Shown here one piece after another: positions 1 through 8,723 of a stretch of 64,000 nucleotides of DNA. A program made the position numbers and the translations under genes. The notes beneath the pieces are model-generated. The model was given only the letters and a program-made list of their open reading frames with translations, was not told the origin of the DNA and did not search any database. The stretch's first letter is position 1. Each line of letters opens with the position of its first letter. The stretch comes from Prevotella sp. UBA2809 (GTDB lineage Bacteria; Bacteroidota; Bacteroidia; Bacteroidales; Bacteroidaceae): the NCBI GenBank assembly GCA_002351725.1, contig DEHD01000040.1, forward strand, positions 47,597 through 111,596, read 5' to 3'.

Positions 1-1251
1 AGCCTCGAATTTCTGCCCACTGATGTCAAGTCCGATAGAAGCCACACTCTTCACGCCCTTACCTGTAGTAACCTGCAGGAAGTCAAGTCTAACTGCATGA
101 GTATCAGCAGTATCGGCTCCAGCCAGCATCAGTGCGTCGGCATCGGTAACCTCTTTCTTCTGGTCGGCCAGAACAAGGAATTTCTCATATACCTTATCGA
201 GCTTCTCTTCCGAGAGATCCACGCCGTTCACGTGCAGACGATGCTTCAGAGCAGCCCTACCGCTTCGTGCGGTCAGAACAATGCTGTTATCATCGATACC
301 AACATCTTTGGGGTCGATAATCTCGTATGTATGAACATTCTTCAGCACGCCGTCCTGATGTATACCGCTTGAGTGAGCAAATGCGTTACGACCCACGATG
401 GCCTTGTTAGGCTGAACGGGCATATTCATCAAGCTCGACACCATTCGGCTGGTAGGATATATTTTGGTAGTATTTATGTTAGTCTCTATTTCCAGTTGCT
501 TATGACACTTCAGAATCATTGCTATCTCCTCGAGCGAAGTATTACCGGCGCGCTCACCTATTCCGTTGATTGTTACCTCAACCTGTCGTGCTCCTGCCAT
601 CACTCCGCTAAGCGAGTTGGCAGTAGCCATACCCAAATCGTTGTGACAATGGGTAGAGATGATGGCACGATCGATATTGTCTACATGCTCCATCAGATAC
701 TTAATCTTGTCGTGATACTCCTCAGGCAGACAGTATCCTGTGGTATCAGGGATGTTTACTACAGTTGCTCCGGCCTTGATAACAGCCTCTACCACACGAG
801 CCAGATACTCGTTGTCGGTACGACCGGCATCCTCGCAATAGAACTCCACATCGTCTACGAAACGCTTGGCGTATTTCGTTGCAGCAACTGCGCGCTCCAG
901 AATCTCCTCGCGGGTAGAGTTGAACTTATACTGGATGTGCTCGTCGCTTGTGCCGATACCAGTGTGGATACGCTTGTGCTTAGCATATTGCAGAGCCTCA
1001 AAAGCCACATCGATATCACGCTCTACAGCACGTGTCAGTGCACAGATAACGGGCCAAGTAACGGCTTTAGAAATCTCAATCACGCTGTTAAAGTCACCGG
1101 GACTTGAAATAGGGAATCCTGCTTCGATAACGTCTACACCCAACTGCTCAAGAGCCTTAGCCACCTGAATCTTCTCTACAGTGTTCAACTGGCATCCGGG
1201 CACCTGTTCGCCGTCGCGGAGCGTTGTGTCGAAAATAAACAACCTTTCCAT
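1..1251 (-). CDS. leuA: 2-isopropylmalate synthase, 3'-truncated by window edge
   Basis: Condenses acetyl-CoA with 2-ketoisovalerate, the first committed step of leucine synthesis in the cytosol. Reading the minus strand from ATG at 1249-1251 gives [16 protein letters not shown], the N-terminal metal and substrate signature of the family, and further in the frame has the [10 protein letters not shown] metal-binding motif. The frame stays open for 417 codons to base 1, so the C-terminal regulatory part lies outside the window. It is preceded by a leader peptide and an intrinsic terminator, so expression is probably attenuated by leucine and perhaps isoleucine supply. Long open frames on the opposite strand here are shadows. 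Family call is secure; homocitrate or citramalate synthase is a less likely alternative. Confidence 0.93.
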   Translation of the reverse strand, partial: MERLFIFDTTLRDGEQVPGCQLNTVEKIQVAKALEQLGVDVIEAGFPISSPGDFNSVIEISKAVTWPVICALTRAVERDIDVAFEALQYAKHKRIHTGIGTSDEHIQYKFNSTREEILERAVAATKYAKRFVDDVEFYCEDAGRTDNEYLARVVEAVIKAGATVVNIPDTTGYCLPEEYHDKIKYLMEHVDNIDRAIISTHCHNDLGMATANSLSGVMAGARQVEVTINGIGERAGNTSLEEIAMILKCHKQLEIETNINTTKIYPTSRMVSSLMNMPVQPNKAIVGRNAFAHSSGIHQDGVLKNVHTYEIIDPKDVGIDDNSIVLTARSGRAALKHRLHVNGVDLSEEKLDKVYEKFLVLADQKKEVTDADALMLAGADTADTHAVRLDFLQVTTGKGVKSVASIGLDISGQKFEA

Positions 1252-1300
1252 TTTACAATTTTACGATTTAACTATTTTACAATTTGACTATTTATTCCAA

Positions 1301-1336
1301 GAAAAAAGCCTTTCACACTCGGAAGTGAGAAAGGCT
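1301..1336 (-). terminator. Attenuator terminator of the leu leader
   Basis: On the minus strand AGCCTTTC pairs perfectly with GAAAGGCT (1307-1314 with 1329-1336). A second stem of four pairs follows after an A-A mismatch, around a loop at 1320-1323, and six U follow the hairpin (1301-1306). It lies between the leader peptide and leuA, the place of a classical transcription attenuator. Confidence 0.85.
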
Positions 1337-1385
1337 CGTATTATTTTGTTTAATGTATAATCTTTATGCTTCATCTACGTGCACC

Positions 1386-1454
1386 TCAATCACTTCCGCC
1401 TGCCCCAAGCAGTCGAATAATAATTAGGCCGTTAAGTAGATTCAGACTCTTCAT
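1386..1454 (-). CDS. leu/ile-rich leader peptide of the leuA attenuator
   Basis: A 22-codon frame on the minus strand, ATG at 1452-1454 and TGA at 1386-1388. It begins MKSLNLLNG and continues LIIIRLLGAGGSD. It holds six leucine and three consecutive isoleucine codons. It starts about 20 bases after a -33/-7 promoter and ends about 50 bases before an intrinsic terminator that precedes leuA. This is the arrangement of ribosome-stalling attenuation: low charged tRNA-Leu or tRNA-Ile would stall the ribosome in the leader and favour read-through into leuA. The peptide and hairpin are seen directly; the regulatory role is inferred. No alternative antiterminator fold was computed. Confidence 0.8.
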   Translation of the reverse strand: MKSLNLLNGLIIIRLLGAGGSD

Positions 1455-1481
1455 TATTGATCTCAATTTGAATTTCGTCTG

Positions 1482-1513
1482 CAAAATTAATCTTTTTCAT
1501 TGGAATAAACAAA
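1482..1513 (-). promoter_or_regulatory. leuA leader promoter
   Basis: Minus strand TTTG (1510-1513), 20 bases, then TAATTTTG (1482-1489) matches the Bacteroidota -33/-7 consensus. The expected start, near 1475, is about 20 bases before the leader peptide ATG. Confidence 0.65.
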
Positions 1514-1635
1514 CAATTTGTAACTTTTTTAATCAAAAAACTAACATTTTATTACTTTAACCCAATTTTATAGGCATAAATCAATATTAATTCTTCATAC
1601 ACATATTATATTTTATAATTATTTTGGTTGCAAAT

Positions 1636-1659
1636 ATAAGAAAATTCTTTGTATCTTTG
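1636..1659 (+). promoter_or_regulatory. Promoter of the lysozyme-rlmH pair
   Basis: TATCTTTG at 1652-1659 fits the -7 consensus, with a TTG near 1628-1630 as -33. The gene starts at 1681, giving a leader of about 15-20 bases. The rest of the 1455-1680 gap is AT-rich with nothing else clear. Confidence 0.6.
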
Positions 1660-1680
1660 CATCCGAAAAGTAGTAAATAA

Positions 1681-3000
1681 ATGAAAAAGGTATTAATATC
1701 TATTATATCACCCCTGCTGCTGTTGTCGGCATCAACATACTATCTGCCCCAGCCCGCCCACAAAGGCATGCAGCTTAACGCCGCCATCACAAAGAAAATA
1801 CCCGCCAGCACTGATACCCTGACAAAGGACACCATACCCGCAGGTCTCGACGACGAATTCAAATATTACTTCGACCGTCACAACGTGATGGACGAGGGTT
1901 ACGAGATGGTTGCAGCATTTGCAAACGGGAAACGACTTGAAATAGAACCCGCCCGCCGACTAACCGTATGGAACGTAGGCACTTGGCGCAATCGAATCCA
2001 TGAGGGTACGGCTCTGGCAGTAGATACCGCAGGATATACCATTATTGCGACATTTGATGCTGATACCATTAAAACCGGATTACGTATCGACACCCTTGGC
2101 ACATATCTTGGCGACTTTACAGGCACCACAGCCCACGGCCACGGAGCCTACGTAACCAATGGCAGTTATTTCGAGGGTCACTGGGTTGAGAACACTCGCG
2201 ATGGATTCGGCATACAGTTATTTACTCCCGAAGGCGAAGAACCGCGACTGCAGGTTGGTGAGTGGAAGAAGAACCGCTTCTGGGGCGAGCGCATGAAGTA
2301 CACCTCTGAGCGTATCTATGGTATCGACATTGCCCGCTACCAGCACGGCAAAGGTCGCCACAAATATCCCATCAACTGGAAACAACTTAGCATCAACTAT
2401 CTTGGTCGCAAAAGTAATAAGAATGTTCACGGAACAGCCGATTATCCAGTTTCGTTTATATTCATAAAGAGTACCGAGGGCGTAAGCATCACAAACAAGT
2501 TTTATGACGACGATTATGCTCAGGCGCGTAAGCATCATATTCCCATCGGCGCCTATCATTTCTTCTCGCTCAAAAGCTCGGGTGCAGCCCAGGCTCAGCA
2601 TTTTATCAAGCACACCAAGTTTCTAAAAGGTGACCTTCCTCCAGTGCTCGATGTTGAACCCAGCGACAAGCAGATAGCTGCAGCAGGCGGCCCAGAGAAG
2701 ATGTTCCAGCAGATTCGCATTTGGCTCCGTATGGTTAAGGCCCGTTGCGGTGTTTCACCTATTTTATATATTAACCAGATGTTCATCAATAAGTATTTCG
2801 GCATGGTGCCCGACATTAAGCGCGACTACGATGTATGGATAGCCCGCTATGGCGAATATAAGCCCGATGTACGTCTGGCCTTCTGGCAACTAAGTTCCGA
2901 TGGCCGTGTAAAAGGCATCACGGGCGATGTTGATATCAACGTATTTAACGGTTACAAGAGTCAGTTCGACGAGTTTGTAGCAAACAAAAGTATAAAATGA
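1681..3000 (+). CDS. Secreted GH25 lysozyme with MORN-like repeats
   Basis: A 439-residue protein with an N-terminal signal or anchor segment (MKKVLISIISPLLLLSAS). A glycine-rich MORN-like stretch follows around residues 145-195 (GHGAYVTNGSYFEGHW). A GH25 muramidase domain runs from about residue 214 (GIDIARYQ) to the end. The GH25 catalytic Asp/Glu pair is visible as PVLDVEP (D324, E326), and the domain closes with FWQLSSDGRV...DINVFNG. GH25 enzymes cut the beta-1,4 bond between MurNAc and GlcNAc, so the likely site of action is the periplasm or cell surface. Its stop overlaps the start of rlmH by ATGA. The MORN-GH25 pairing suggests a membrane-associated wall remodelling role, which is inference. 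Confidence 0.85.
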   Translation: MKKVLISIISPLLLLSASTYYLPQPAHKGMQLNAAITKKIPASTDTLTKDTIPAGLDDEFKYYFDRHNVMDEGYEMVAAFANGKRLEIEPARRLTVWNVGTWRNRIHEGTALAVDTAGYTIIATFDADTIKTGLRIDTLGTYLGDFTGTTAHGHGAYVTNGSYFEGHWVENTRDGFGIQLFTPEGEEPRLQVGEWKKNRFWGERMKYTSERIYGIDIARYQHGKGRHKYPINWKQLSINYLGRKSNKNVHGTADYPVSFIFIKSTEGVSITNKFYDDDYAQARKHHIPIGAYHFFSLKSSGAAQAQHFIKHTKFLKGDLPPVLDVEPSDKQIAAAGGPEKMFQQIRIWLRMVKARCGVSPILYINQMFINKYFGMVPDIKRDYDVWIARYGEYKPDVRLAFWQLSSDGRVKGITGDVDINVFNGYKSQFDEFVANKSIK

Positions 3001-3467
3001 AGACAATACTGATATTGGTAGGCAAGACCACCGACAAGCACTTTCAGGCGGGCATCAACGATTATGTTGAGCGCATAGGCCACTATATGCCCTTCGAGTT
3101 GTTCACCATCCCCGAACTGAAGAACACCAAGAGTCTTAGCGAGGAGCAACAGAAGCAGACCGAGGGCGAGCTGATACTAAAGCAGATTCAGCCCAGCGAC
3201 ACCGTTGTGCTGCTTGATGAGCACGGAAAGGAGTTCCGCAGCATTGAGTTTGCAAAATGGCTTGAGCAGAAAAGAAATACAGCCCGCCGACTGATATTCG
3301 TCGTTGGCGGACCGTATGGTTTTTCTCCTGCTGTTTACTCTCGCGCAAACGAGCAGATTTCACTATCAAAAATGACGTTCTCGCATCAGATGATTCGCCT
3401 GGTGTTCACAGAGCAGATTTACCGCGCCTGTACCATCATCAAAGGCGAACCATACCATCACGAGTAA
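2997..3467 (+). CDS. rlmH: 23S rRNA pseudouridine-1915 N3-methyltransferase
   Basis: 156 residues, the usual RlmH length. It is a SPOUT-class methyltransferase that methylates pseudouridine 1915 in helix 69 of 23S rRNA using S-adenosylmethionine. The SAM-binding knot segment LIFVVGGPYGFS and the C-terminal LSKMTFSHQMIRLVFTEQIYRA are typical. Start ATG overlaps the preceding stop (ATGA). Its stop at 3465-3467 abuts the stop of the convergent protease gene with no gap. Confidence 0.95.
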   Translation: MKTILILVGKTTDKHFQAGINDYVERIGHYMPFELFTIPELKNTKSLSEEQQKQTEGELILKQIQPSDTVVLLDEHGKEFRSIEFAKWLEQKRNTARRLIFVVGGPYGFSPAVYSRANEQISLSKMTFSHQMIRLVFTEQIYRACTIIKGEPYHHE

Positions 3468-4343
3468 TCAGAGATCGTTATAATTCTGAACGGCAAAGGT
3501 GCTAGTGCGCATGTCGCCAGTTTCAAAGCCACGCTTTAGCCAACGCTTGCGCTGATCGCTGGTGCCGTGAGTGAACGACTCGGGCGTAGCTCTACCCTGT
3601 GCCTTCTTCTGCAACCAGTCATCGCCAATAGCCTTAGCAAGCTCTAATCCCTTCTCCAAATCACCATACTCCATAGAGTGGTTCATTGCGTCCTCGTAAT
3701 GAGCCCACACGCCGGCATAGTAATCGGCCAATAACTCCAGTCGAACGCTAATCTGATTTGCACTTACCTTATCTGTCTGATTCATAGCCTGATGCGCTTT
3801 GTTCAGCGTACCTGTGAGATACTCGATATGGTGTCCAATCTCGTGAGCTATCACATAGGCGTAGGCAAACGTGTTACCCTCAACACCCAGCTGTCGTTTC
3901 ATCTGTGTAAAGAAAGAAAGGTCTACATATAGCTTCTGGTCGCCAGAACAGTAGAATGGACCAACGGCAGCTGTAGCCGAACCACAAGCCGAGTTTACTT
4001 GATTAGTAAACAGCACCAGTGTGGGATATTGATATTCACCCCAGCCGTTGTCCTGGAACACCTTTGTCCACACCTCCTCTGTAGATGCCAGAATCTTCTT
4101 GCAGTCAGAGGCTAACTCCTGCTCTTCCTCAGTAAAGTTCTCCTCGCCCACAGTCTCTGTTGGAGCCTGCATCGTCTGCTGCACTACGTTGTTTACAACA
4201 TCGCCCACGTTTCCACCCTGTAGGAATGTAAACAGAGCAATCAGGATAATACCGCCGATACCACCGATACCAGCCTTGGCACCACCGCTCAATCCGCGGC
4301 GATCCTCAACATTCGAGCTTTCGCGCCTTCCGTCTAATCTCAT
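3468..4343 (-). CDS. Neutral zinc metallopeptidase (YpfJ/KPN_02809 type)
   Basis: 291 residues. A basic, charged N-terminus (MRLDGRRESSNVEDRRG) is followed by one membrane segment around residues 27-45 (GIGGIILIALFTFLQGG) and an extracytoplasmic peptidase domain. The zinc-binding motif HEIGHHIEYL is intact, and CGSATAAVGPFYCSGDQKLYVD precedes it as in the family. The physiological substrate of this family is unknown. The N-terminal charge suggests the bulk of the protein faces the periplasm. It is convergent with rlmH. Start chosen at ATG 4343, which matches the family N-terminus. Confidence 0.9.
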   Translation of the reverse strand: MRLDGRRESSNVEDRRGLSGGAKAGIGGIGGIILIALFTFLQGGNVGDVVNNVVQQTMQAPTETVGEENFTEEEQELASDCKKILASTEEVWTKVFQDNGWGEYQYPTLVLFTNQVNSACGSATAAVGPFYCSGDQKLYVDLSFFTQMKRQLGVEGNTFAYAYVIAHEIGHHIEYLTGTLNKAHQAMNQTDKVSANQISVRLELLADYYAGVWAHYEDAMNHSMEYGDLEKGLELAKAIGDDWLQKKAQGRATPESFTHGTSDQRKRWLKRGFETGDMRTSTFAVQNYNDL

Positions 4344-4373
4344 AATGCTTTAAGTTTATTAGTTATTACTTTA

Positions 4374-4413
4374 ATTTTTAAATTCTTACATTATTCAATT
4401 TTTACATTTTACC
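4374..4413. repeat. Five tandem 8-mers at a gene junction
   Basis: Read on + as ATTTTTAA, ATTCTTAC, ATTATTCA, ATTTTTAC, ATTTTACC in unbroken tandem. On the minus (coding) strand every unit contains TAA or TGA, so stops fall in all three frames between the two minus-strand genes. See the finding on junction repeats. Confidence 0.6.
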
Positions 4414-5164
4414 GCACCGTCATGTGAAAACATCCTTGCTTCACCTCATATTTAATGTAGCATCGTCCCTGCTCACGCATATCGCGCAGAACCTCCGATA
4501 GCACATATTTCAGCGAGTCGTTACGTACAGCTCGTCTTGCCGGACCATCAGGATTCTCAACAGTCTCATAGCGATTGTAGCAGATGTCGAATGTGGTACC
4601 ATACAGGTGGCATGAGTTCTCAGTAGCATTTCCGTTATGCCGACGCAGTTTCTTCACATCGGCCTCCGAGCGCAATACGCTGGTAACAATCAGTCGGTGC
4701 AAGGGCACACCTTTTACGTACAAACTATCGAAGAAGGCCGAACCTATGTCCTGCAGCAAAACCGCCGCACGAGGCACCAGATAAGGAATGCTCGAGTATA
4801 ACGGATCTATGTGATAATAAGGATTTGCACCCACGTAAACCAGTTCGTTTTTACGTTTCTCGGCATCCTCGCGGTCTTTCACTCGCTTTACGCCCCACTT
4901 CATCGCAGCCTGTAGCTGAACCATCTGAGTATCAGGGAAACAGGCTTTAAAGCTTGGTACCGACAGAATCTTGTGAGGCTTTACAGTCTTCAAACTTGGA
5001 ATTTTCTGCTCGATAGCGACACTGTCCAGATCATAACAAACAGCTTCAGTCTCAGCCGCTTTCACGCTTGACTCCGCTACCTGCGGAAACGCCACACGTA
5101 TCACCGCAAGCACCAAAACAGCCACCGTAAAACCTATCAAATATCTTTTTTTTGTCAGTTTCAT
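4409..5164 (-). CDS. M15-like secreted protein (DUF5715 type)
   Basis: 251 residues with an N-terminal membrane or signal segment (KRYLIGFTVAVLVLAVIRVAF). The C-terminal half has SVLRSEADVKKLRR followed by NSCHLYGTTFDICYN, which matches the SxHxxGxxxD zinc-ligand pattern of M15 D,D-carboxypeptidase-like folds. A later FHMTV may supply the third ligand. The reading as the DUF5715 family is from memory of Bacteroidota annotation. Probable role in peptidoglycan handling in the periplasm; substrate unknown. It diverges from phoH, and the promoters of the two genes appear interleaved at 5187-5215. Confidence 0.7.
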   Translation of the reverse strand: MKLTKKRYLIGFTVAVLVLAVIRVAFPQVAESSVKAAETEAVCYDLDSVAIEQKIPSLKTVKPHKILSVPSFKACFPDTQMVQLQAAMKWGVKRVKDREDAEKRKNELVYVGANPYYHIDPLYSSIPYLVPRAAVLLQDIGSAFFDSLYVKGVPLHRLIVTSVLRSEADVKKLRRHNGNATENSCHLYGTTFDICYNRYETVENPDGPARRAVRNDSLKYVLSEVLRDMREQGRCYIKYEVKQGCFHMTVR

Positions 5165-5186
5165 CTAAAAATTTTCTTTTGCGTTG

Positions 5187-5215
5187 CAAAGATACAAATT
5201 ATTTTTGTAACTTTG
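5187..5215. promoter_or_regulatory. Interleaved divergent promoters
   Basis: CAAAGATA at 5187-5194 reads TATCTTTG on the minus strand (-7 for the M15-like gene, which starts at 5164). TAACTTTG at 5208-5215 on + is the -7 for phoH, with TTG at 5184-5186 as its -33. The + promoter lies downstream of the in-frame ATG at 5152, so that ATG cannot start phoH. Confidence 0.65.
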
Positions 5216-5241
5216 TGCCCAAATTTAAAAAACTTCAGCAT

Positions 5242-6216
5242 TTGATAGAGAAACATATCGTATTAGAAGATATTGACCCCGTGATATTCTATGGGGTTGG
5301 CAACGGGCACTTGCAGATGATTCGCTCGCTATTTCCAAAACTGCGCATCATGGCTCGCGACAACGTAATACGCGTGCTTGGCGACGAAGAACAGATGGCT
5401 GCATTTGAAGAGAGTACTGAAAAACTGCGTGCCCACGTACTACGTTTCAACTCACTAGGCGACGAGGACATCCTTGACATTATTAAAGGTAAGCGTACGC
5501 GCGATGATGTGCCTGACGGCGTAGTATGTTATTCTATGTCGGGCCGCCCCATCAAGGCGCGCACACCTAATCAGCAGCAACTTATTGAAGCCTACAACAA
5601 TAACGACATGATTTTTGCCGTTGGACCTGCTGGTACAGGTAAGACATATCTGTCAATAGCCCTCGCCGTAAAAGCACTTAAAGACAAGACCGCAAAGAAG
5701 ATTATTCTTAGCCGTCCTGCCGTTGAGGCTGGAGAGAAGCTCGGATTCCTTCCTGGCGATATGAAGGAGAAGATTGATCCCTATCTGCAACCACTCTACG
5801 ATGCACTCGAGGATATGCTGCCACAAGTGAAGCTGCAGGACATGATGGAGAAACACATCATACAGATAGCTCCGCTTGCGTTTATGCGCGGTCGCACACT
5901 TAGCGATGCCGTTGTGATCCTCGACGAGGCTCAGAACACCACTCCCGCCCAGATACGTATGTTCCTAACACGTATGGGCTGGAACACCAAGATGATTATC
6001 ACGGGCGACATGACTCAGATAGACCTGCCTCACTCGCAGAAGAGCGGACTTATCGAAGCTCTGCACATATTAAATAATGTAGAGGGCATCGGCATCGTCA
6101 ATCTCGATCGAGGCGACATCGTACGCCACAAGCTCGTAACCCGCATAGTCAATGCCTACGAGGAATTCGACAAGGAGATGAAAGGTGAATTTGATAATAA
6201 CACAATAAAGAGATGA
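5242..6216 (+). CDS. phoH: PhoH-like ATPase
   Basis: Cytosolic P-loop ATPase of the PhoH family, linked in other bacteria to RNA metabolism; exact role here unknown. Walker A is [13 protein letters not shown], Walker B is [23 protein letters not shown], and the family tail [28 protein letters not shown] is present. An upstream in-frame ATG at 5152 exists, but the promoter -7 at 5208-5215 lies inside that extension. I therefore place the start at TTG 5242 (reads as [18 protein letters not shown]), giving 324 residues, consistent with related proteins. Its last bases overlap purC (ATGA at 6213), so the two are probably co-transcribed. Confidence 0.88.
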   Translation: MIEKHIVLEDIDPVIFYGVGNGHLQMIRSLFPKLRIMARDNVIRVLGDEEQMAAFEESTEKLRAHVLRFNSLGDEDILDIIKGKRTRDDVPDGVVCYSMSGRPIKARTPNQQQLIEAYNNNDMIFAVGPAGTGKTYLSIALAVKALKDKTAKKIILSRPAVEAGEKLGFLPGDMKEKIDPYLQPLYDALEDMLPQVKLQDMMEKHIIQIAPLAFMRGRTLSDAVVILDEAQNTTPAQIRMFLTRMGWNTKMIITGDMTQIDLPHSQKSGLIEALHILNNVEGIGIVNLDRGDIVRHKLVTRIVNAYEEFDKEMKGEFDNNTIKR

Positions 6217-7169
6217 AAGCATTAACAAAAACAGACTTCAAGTTCGAAGGACAGAAGAGCGTTTATCACGGCAAAGTTCGTGACGTTTACAACATCAACG
6301 ACGATCTGATGGTAATGGTTGCCACCGACCGTATTTCGGCATTCGATGTCGTATTGCCAAAGGGAATCCCCTTCAAGGGTCAGGTACTCAACCAGATTGC
6401 AGCTAAGTTCCTTGATGCCACCACCGACATCTGCCCTAACTGGAAGTTGGCCACACCAGATCCAATGGTAACCGTAGGCCTTAAGTGCGAGGGGTTCCGT
6501 GTTGAAATGATCATCCGTTCAATCCTTACCGGTTCGGCTTGGCGTGAGTATAAGAACGGCTGTCGCGAGCTGTGCGGCGTTAAGCTGCCCGACGGCATGA
6601 AGGAGAACGAGCGTTTCCCTGAGCCTATCATCACTCCAACAACCAAGGCCGACGAGGGTCACGACATGAACATCTCTAAGGAAGAGATTATCGCTCAGGG
6701 CATCGTTTCTGCCGAGGACTACGCTATCATGGAGGACTACACCCGCAAGATCTTCGCTCGCGGACAGGAGATTGCCGCCAAGCGCGGACTCATCCTCGTT
6801 GATACCAAGTACGAGTTTGGTAAGCGCGATGGTAAGGTTTACCTTATCGACGAGATCCACACTCCCGACTCAAGTCGCTATTTCTATGCAGAAGGCTATG
6901 AGGAGAAGCTTGCCAAGGGCGAGCCACAGCGCCAGCTGTCGAAGGAGTTCGTACGTCAATGGCTCATCGAGCATGACTTCATGAACGAGCCCGGACAGAC
7001 TATGCCTGAAATTACTGACGAGTATGCTGAGAGTGTATCCGATCGCTACATTGAGCTCTACGAGCACATCGTAGGCGAGAAGTTTGAGCGAGAGCAGAGC
7101 GAGGGCGACATTGCCGACCGTATCGAGAAGAACGTGAGCGAGTGGCTCTCAGCATTCAAGAGTCGCTAA
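6213..7169 (+). CDS. purC: SAICAR synthase
   Basis: 318 residues. It ligates aspartate to CAIR with ATP hydrolysis, step eight of IMP synthesis. The N-terminus [46 protein letters not shown], the central [14 protein letters not shown] and the motif [12 protein letters not shown] are diagnostic. Translation is coupled to phoH by a 4-base overlap. purM lies three genes downstream, so two purine steps sit in one run of genes. Confidence 0.96.
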   Translation: MKALTKTDFKFEGQKSVYHGKVRDVYNINDDLMVMVATDRISAFDVVLPKGIPFKGQVLNQIAAKFLDATTDICPNWKLATPDPMVTVGLKCEGFRVEMIIRSILTGSAWREYKNGCRELCGVKLPDGMKENERFPEPIITPTTKADEGHDMNISKEEIIAQGIVSAEDYAIMEDYTRKIFARGQEIAAKRGLILVDTKYEFGKRDGKVYLIDEIHTPDSSRYFYAEGYEEKLAKGEPQRQLSKEFVRQWLIEHDFMNEPGQTMPEITDEYAESVSDRYIELYEHIVGEKFEREQSEGDIADRIEKNVSEWLSAFKSR

Positions 7170-7172
7170 TTA

Positions 7173-7200
7173 TTTAATGTTTAATCATTAATGTTTAATG
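7173..7200 (+). repeat. Four tandem heptamers before menG
   Basis: TTTAATG, TTTAATC, ATTAATG, TTTAATG in unbroken tandem, ending three bases before the ATG at 7204. Each unit contains TAA, so all three frames are closed. Confidence 0.7.
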
Positions 7201-7203
7201 TAA

Positions 7204-7935
7204 ATGTACGAGCAGGAAAAAATAACCCCATATCATGATGGTGAGAAAGCCTCGCAGGTAGAGCAGATGTTCGATAACATCGCTCCCACCTACGACAAGC
7301 TTAACCACCGCCTTTCGTGGGATATTGACAAGGGTTGGCGCCGCAAGGCTATCAAGCAGTTGGCACCATTCCACCCCAAGTCGCTGCTCGACATTGCAAC
7401 CGGCACAGGCGATTTCGCAATACTTTCAGCCCAAATGCTCAAGCCTGAGCGCCTTGTTGGCGCCGACATCAGTGAAGGAATGATGCAGATAGGCCGACAG
7501 AAGGTAGCAGCCCTTGGACTGCAAGACATTGTTACGTTCGAGAAAGAAGACTGCTTACACCTATCATATAATAGCAACACCTTCGACGCCGTTACCGCTG
7601 CATTCGGCATACGTAACTTTGCCGATCTTGATGCAGGTTTGCGCGAGATGTACCGCGTGCTCAAGCCCGGAGGCCATCTCAGCATAGTAGAGCTTACCTC
7701 ACCCGTAAGCTTCCCCATGAAGCAACTGTTCCGCATCTATTCGCACACGGTTCTGCCCATCTATGGCCGTCTCATTTCGCGCGACACCAGCGCCTACTCA
7801 TACCTCACCAAGACCATCGAGGCTTTCCCACAGGGCGAGCGAATGGTCGACATACTGATGAAGGCAGGCTTTGCCGAAGCCTCGTTCCGCCGACTAACAT
7901 TTGGCATTTGTACGATGTATTTCGCAACTAAATAA
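7204..7935 (+). CDS. menG: Demethylmenaquinone methyltransferase (UbiE/MenG)
   Basis: 243 residues, class I SAM methyltransferase that makes menaquinone from demethylmenaquinone, the last step for the anaerobic electron carrier. Motif I is [13 protein letters not shown]; motif [13 protein letters not shown] and the C-terminal [27 protein letters not shown] are family signatures. No ubiquinone pathway is expected in this phylum, so menG is the better name than ubiE. It follows purC and is 11 bases from aroE, a probable operon. Confidence 0.93.
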   Translation: MYEQEKITPYHDGEKASQVEQMFDNIAPTYDKLNHRLSWDIDKGWRRKAIKQLAPFHPKSLLDIATGTGDFAILSAQMLKPERLVGADISEGMMQIGRQKVAALGLQDIVTFEKEDCLHLSYNSNTFDAVTAAFGIRNFADLDAGLREMYRVLKPGGHLSIVELTSPVSFPMKQLFRIYSHTVLPIYGRLISRDTSAYSYLTKTIEAFPQGERMVDILMKAGFAEASFRRLTFGICTMYFATK

Positions 7936-7946
7936 TTACTAAAGAA

Positions 7947-8693
7947 ATGGACAAGTACGGACTTATCGGCTACCCCTTAGGCCACTCATTCTCCATCAGC
8001 TACTTCAATCAGAAGTTTGCCGATGAAGGCATCAATGCCACGTACGAGAATTTCGAGATTCCGTCGATAGACGATCTTCCCGAAATCATCGACCGCTACC
8101 CCAATCTGCGCGGTCTGAACGTAACCATTCCCTACAAGGAAAAGGTAATCCCCTTCCTCGACAGCATCTCGCCCGAGGCACGCGCTATCGGAGCCGTAAA
8201 CGTAATCCGTGTGACTCATCAGAAGAATAAAACATTACTCAAAGGCTACAACAGCGATGTTATTGGATTCACCCAGAGCATTGAGCCAATGCTCGACCCC
8301 AAATGGCACAAAAAAGCACTCATCCTGGGCACAGGCGGCGCTTCAAAAGCCATCAACTACGGACTCAAGTCATTAGGCATAGAGCCTGTATTCGTAAGTC
8401 GCTACGAACGCCCTGGCACCATTCAGTATCAGAGCATCACTCCCGAGGTAGTTCGCGAGTATAACGTCATCGTAAACTGCACCCCAATGGGCATGTATCC
8501 ACATACCGACGAGTGCCCGCAGCTGCCTTACGAGGCGATGGACTCACACACCATTCTCTACGACCTTATTTACAACCCCGACCAGACATTGTTTATGCGC
8601 AATGGAGCGAAATACGGTGCCGAGGTCAAAAACGGTCTTGAGATGCTACTGCTCCAAGCCTTCGCCAGTTGGGAATTCTGGCATGAGCGTTAA
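7947..8693 (+). CDS. aroE: Shikimate dehydrogenase
   Basis: 248 residues. NADPH-dependent reduction of 3-dehydroshikimate in aromatic amino-acid synthesis. The shikimate-binding N-terminus YGLIGYPLGHSFSISYFNQKF, the catalytic segment LNVTIPYKEKVIPFL, the nucleotide-binding LILGTGGASKAI and the C-terminal NGLEMLLLQA are all present. Shorter than E. coli AroE but usual for Bacteroidota. Co-directional with menG and purM. Confidence 0.95.
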   Translation: MDKYGLIGYPLGHSFSISYFNQKFADEGINATYENFEIPSIDDLPEIIDRYPNLRGLNVTIPYKEKVIPFLDSISPEARAIGAVNVIRVTHQKNKTLLKGYNSDVIGFTQSIEPMLDPKWHKKALILGTGGASKAINYGLKSLGIEPVFVSRYERPGTIQYQSITPEVVREYNVIVNCTPMGMYPHTDECPQLPYEAMDSHTILYDLIYNPDQTLFMRNGAKYGAEVKNGLEMLLLQAFASWEFWHER

Positions 8694-8723
8694 TTTATAA
8701 TAGAGATTTTAGAAATAAAAGAT

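Noticed and set aside
373..1107. Long open frame antisense to leuA
   Set aside because: The complementary strand encodes LeuA with intact DTTLRDGEQ and HCHNDLG motifs; this frame has no family features and is a shadow.
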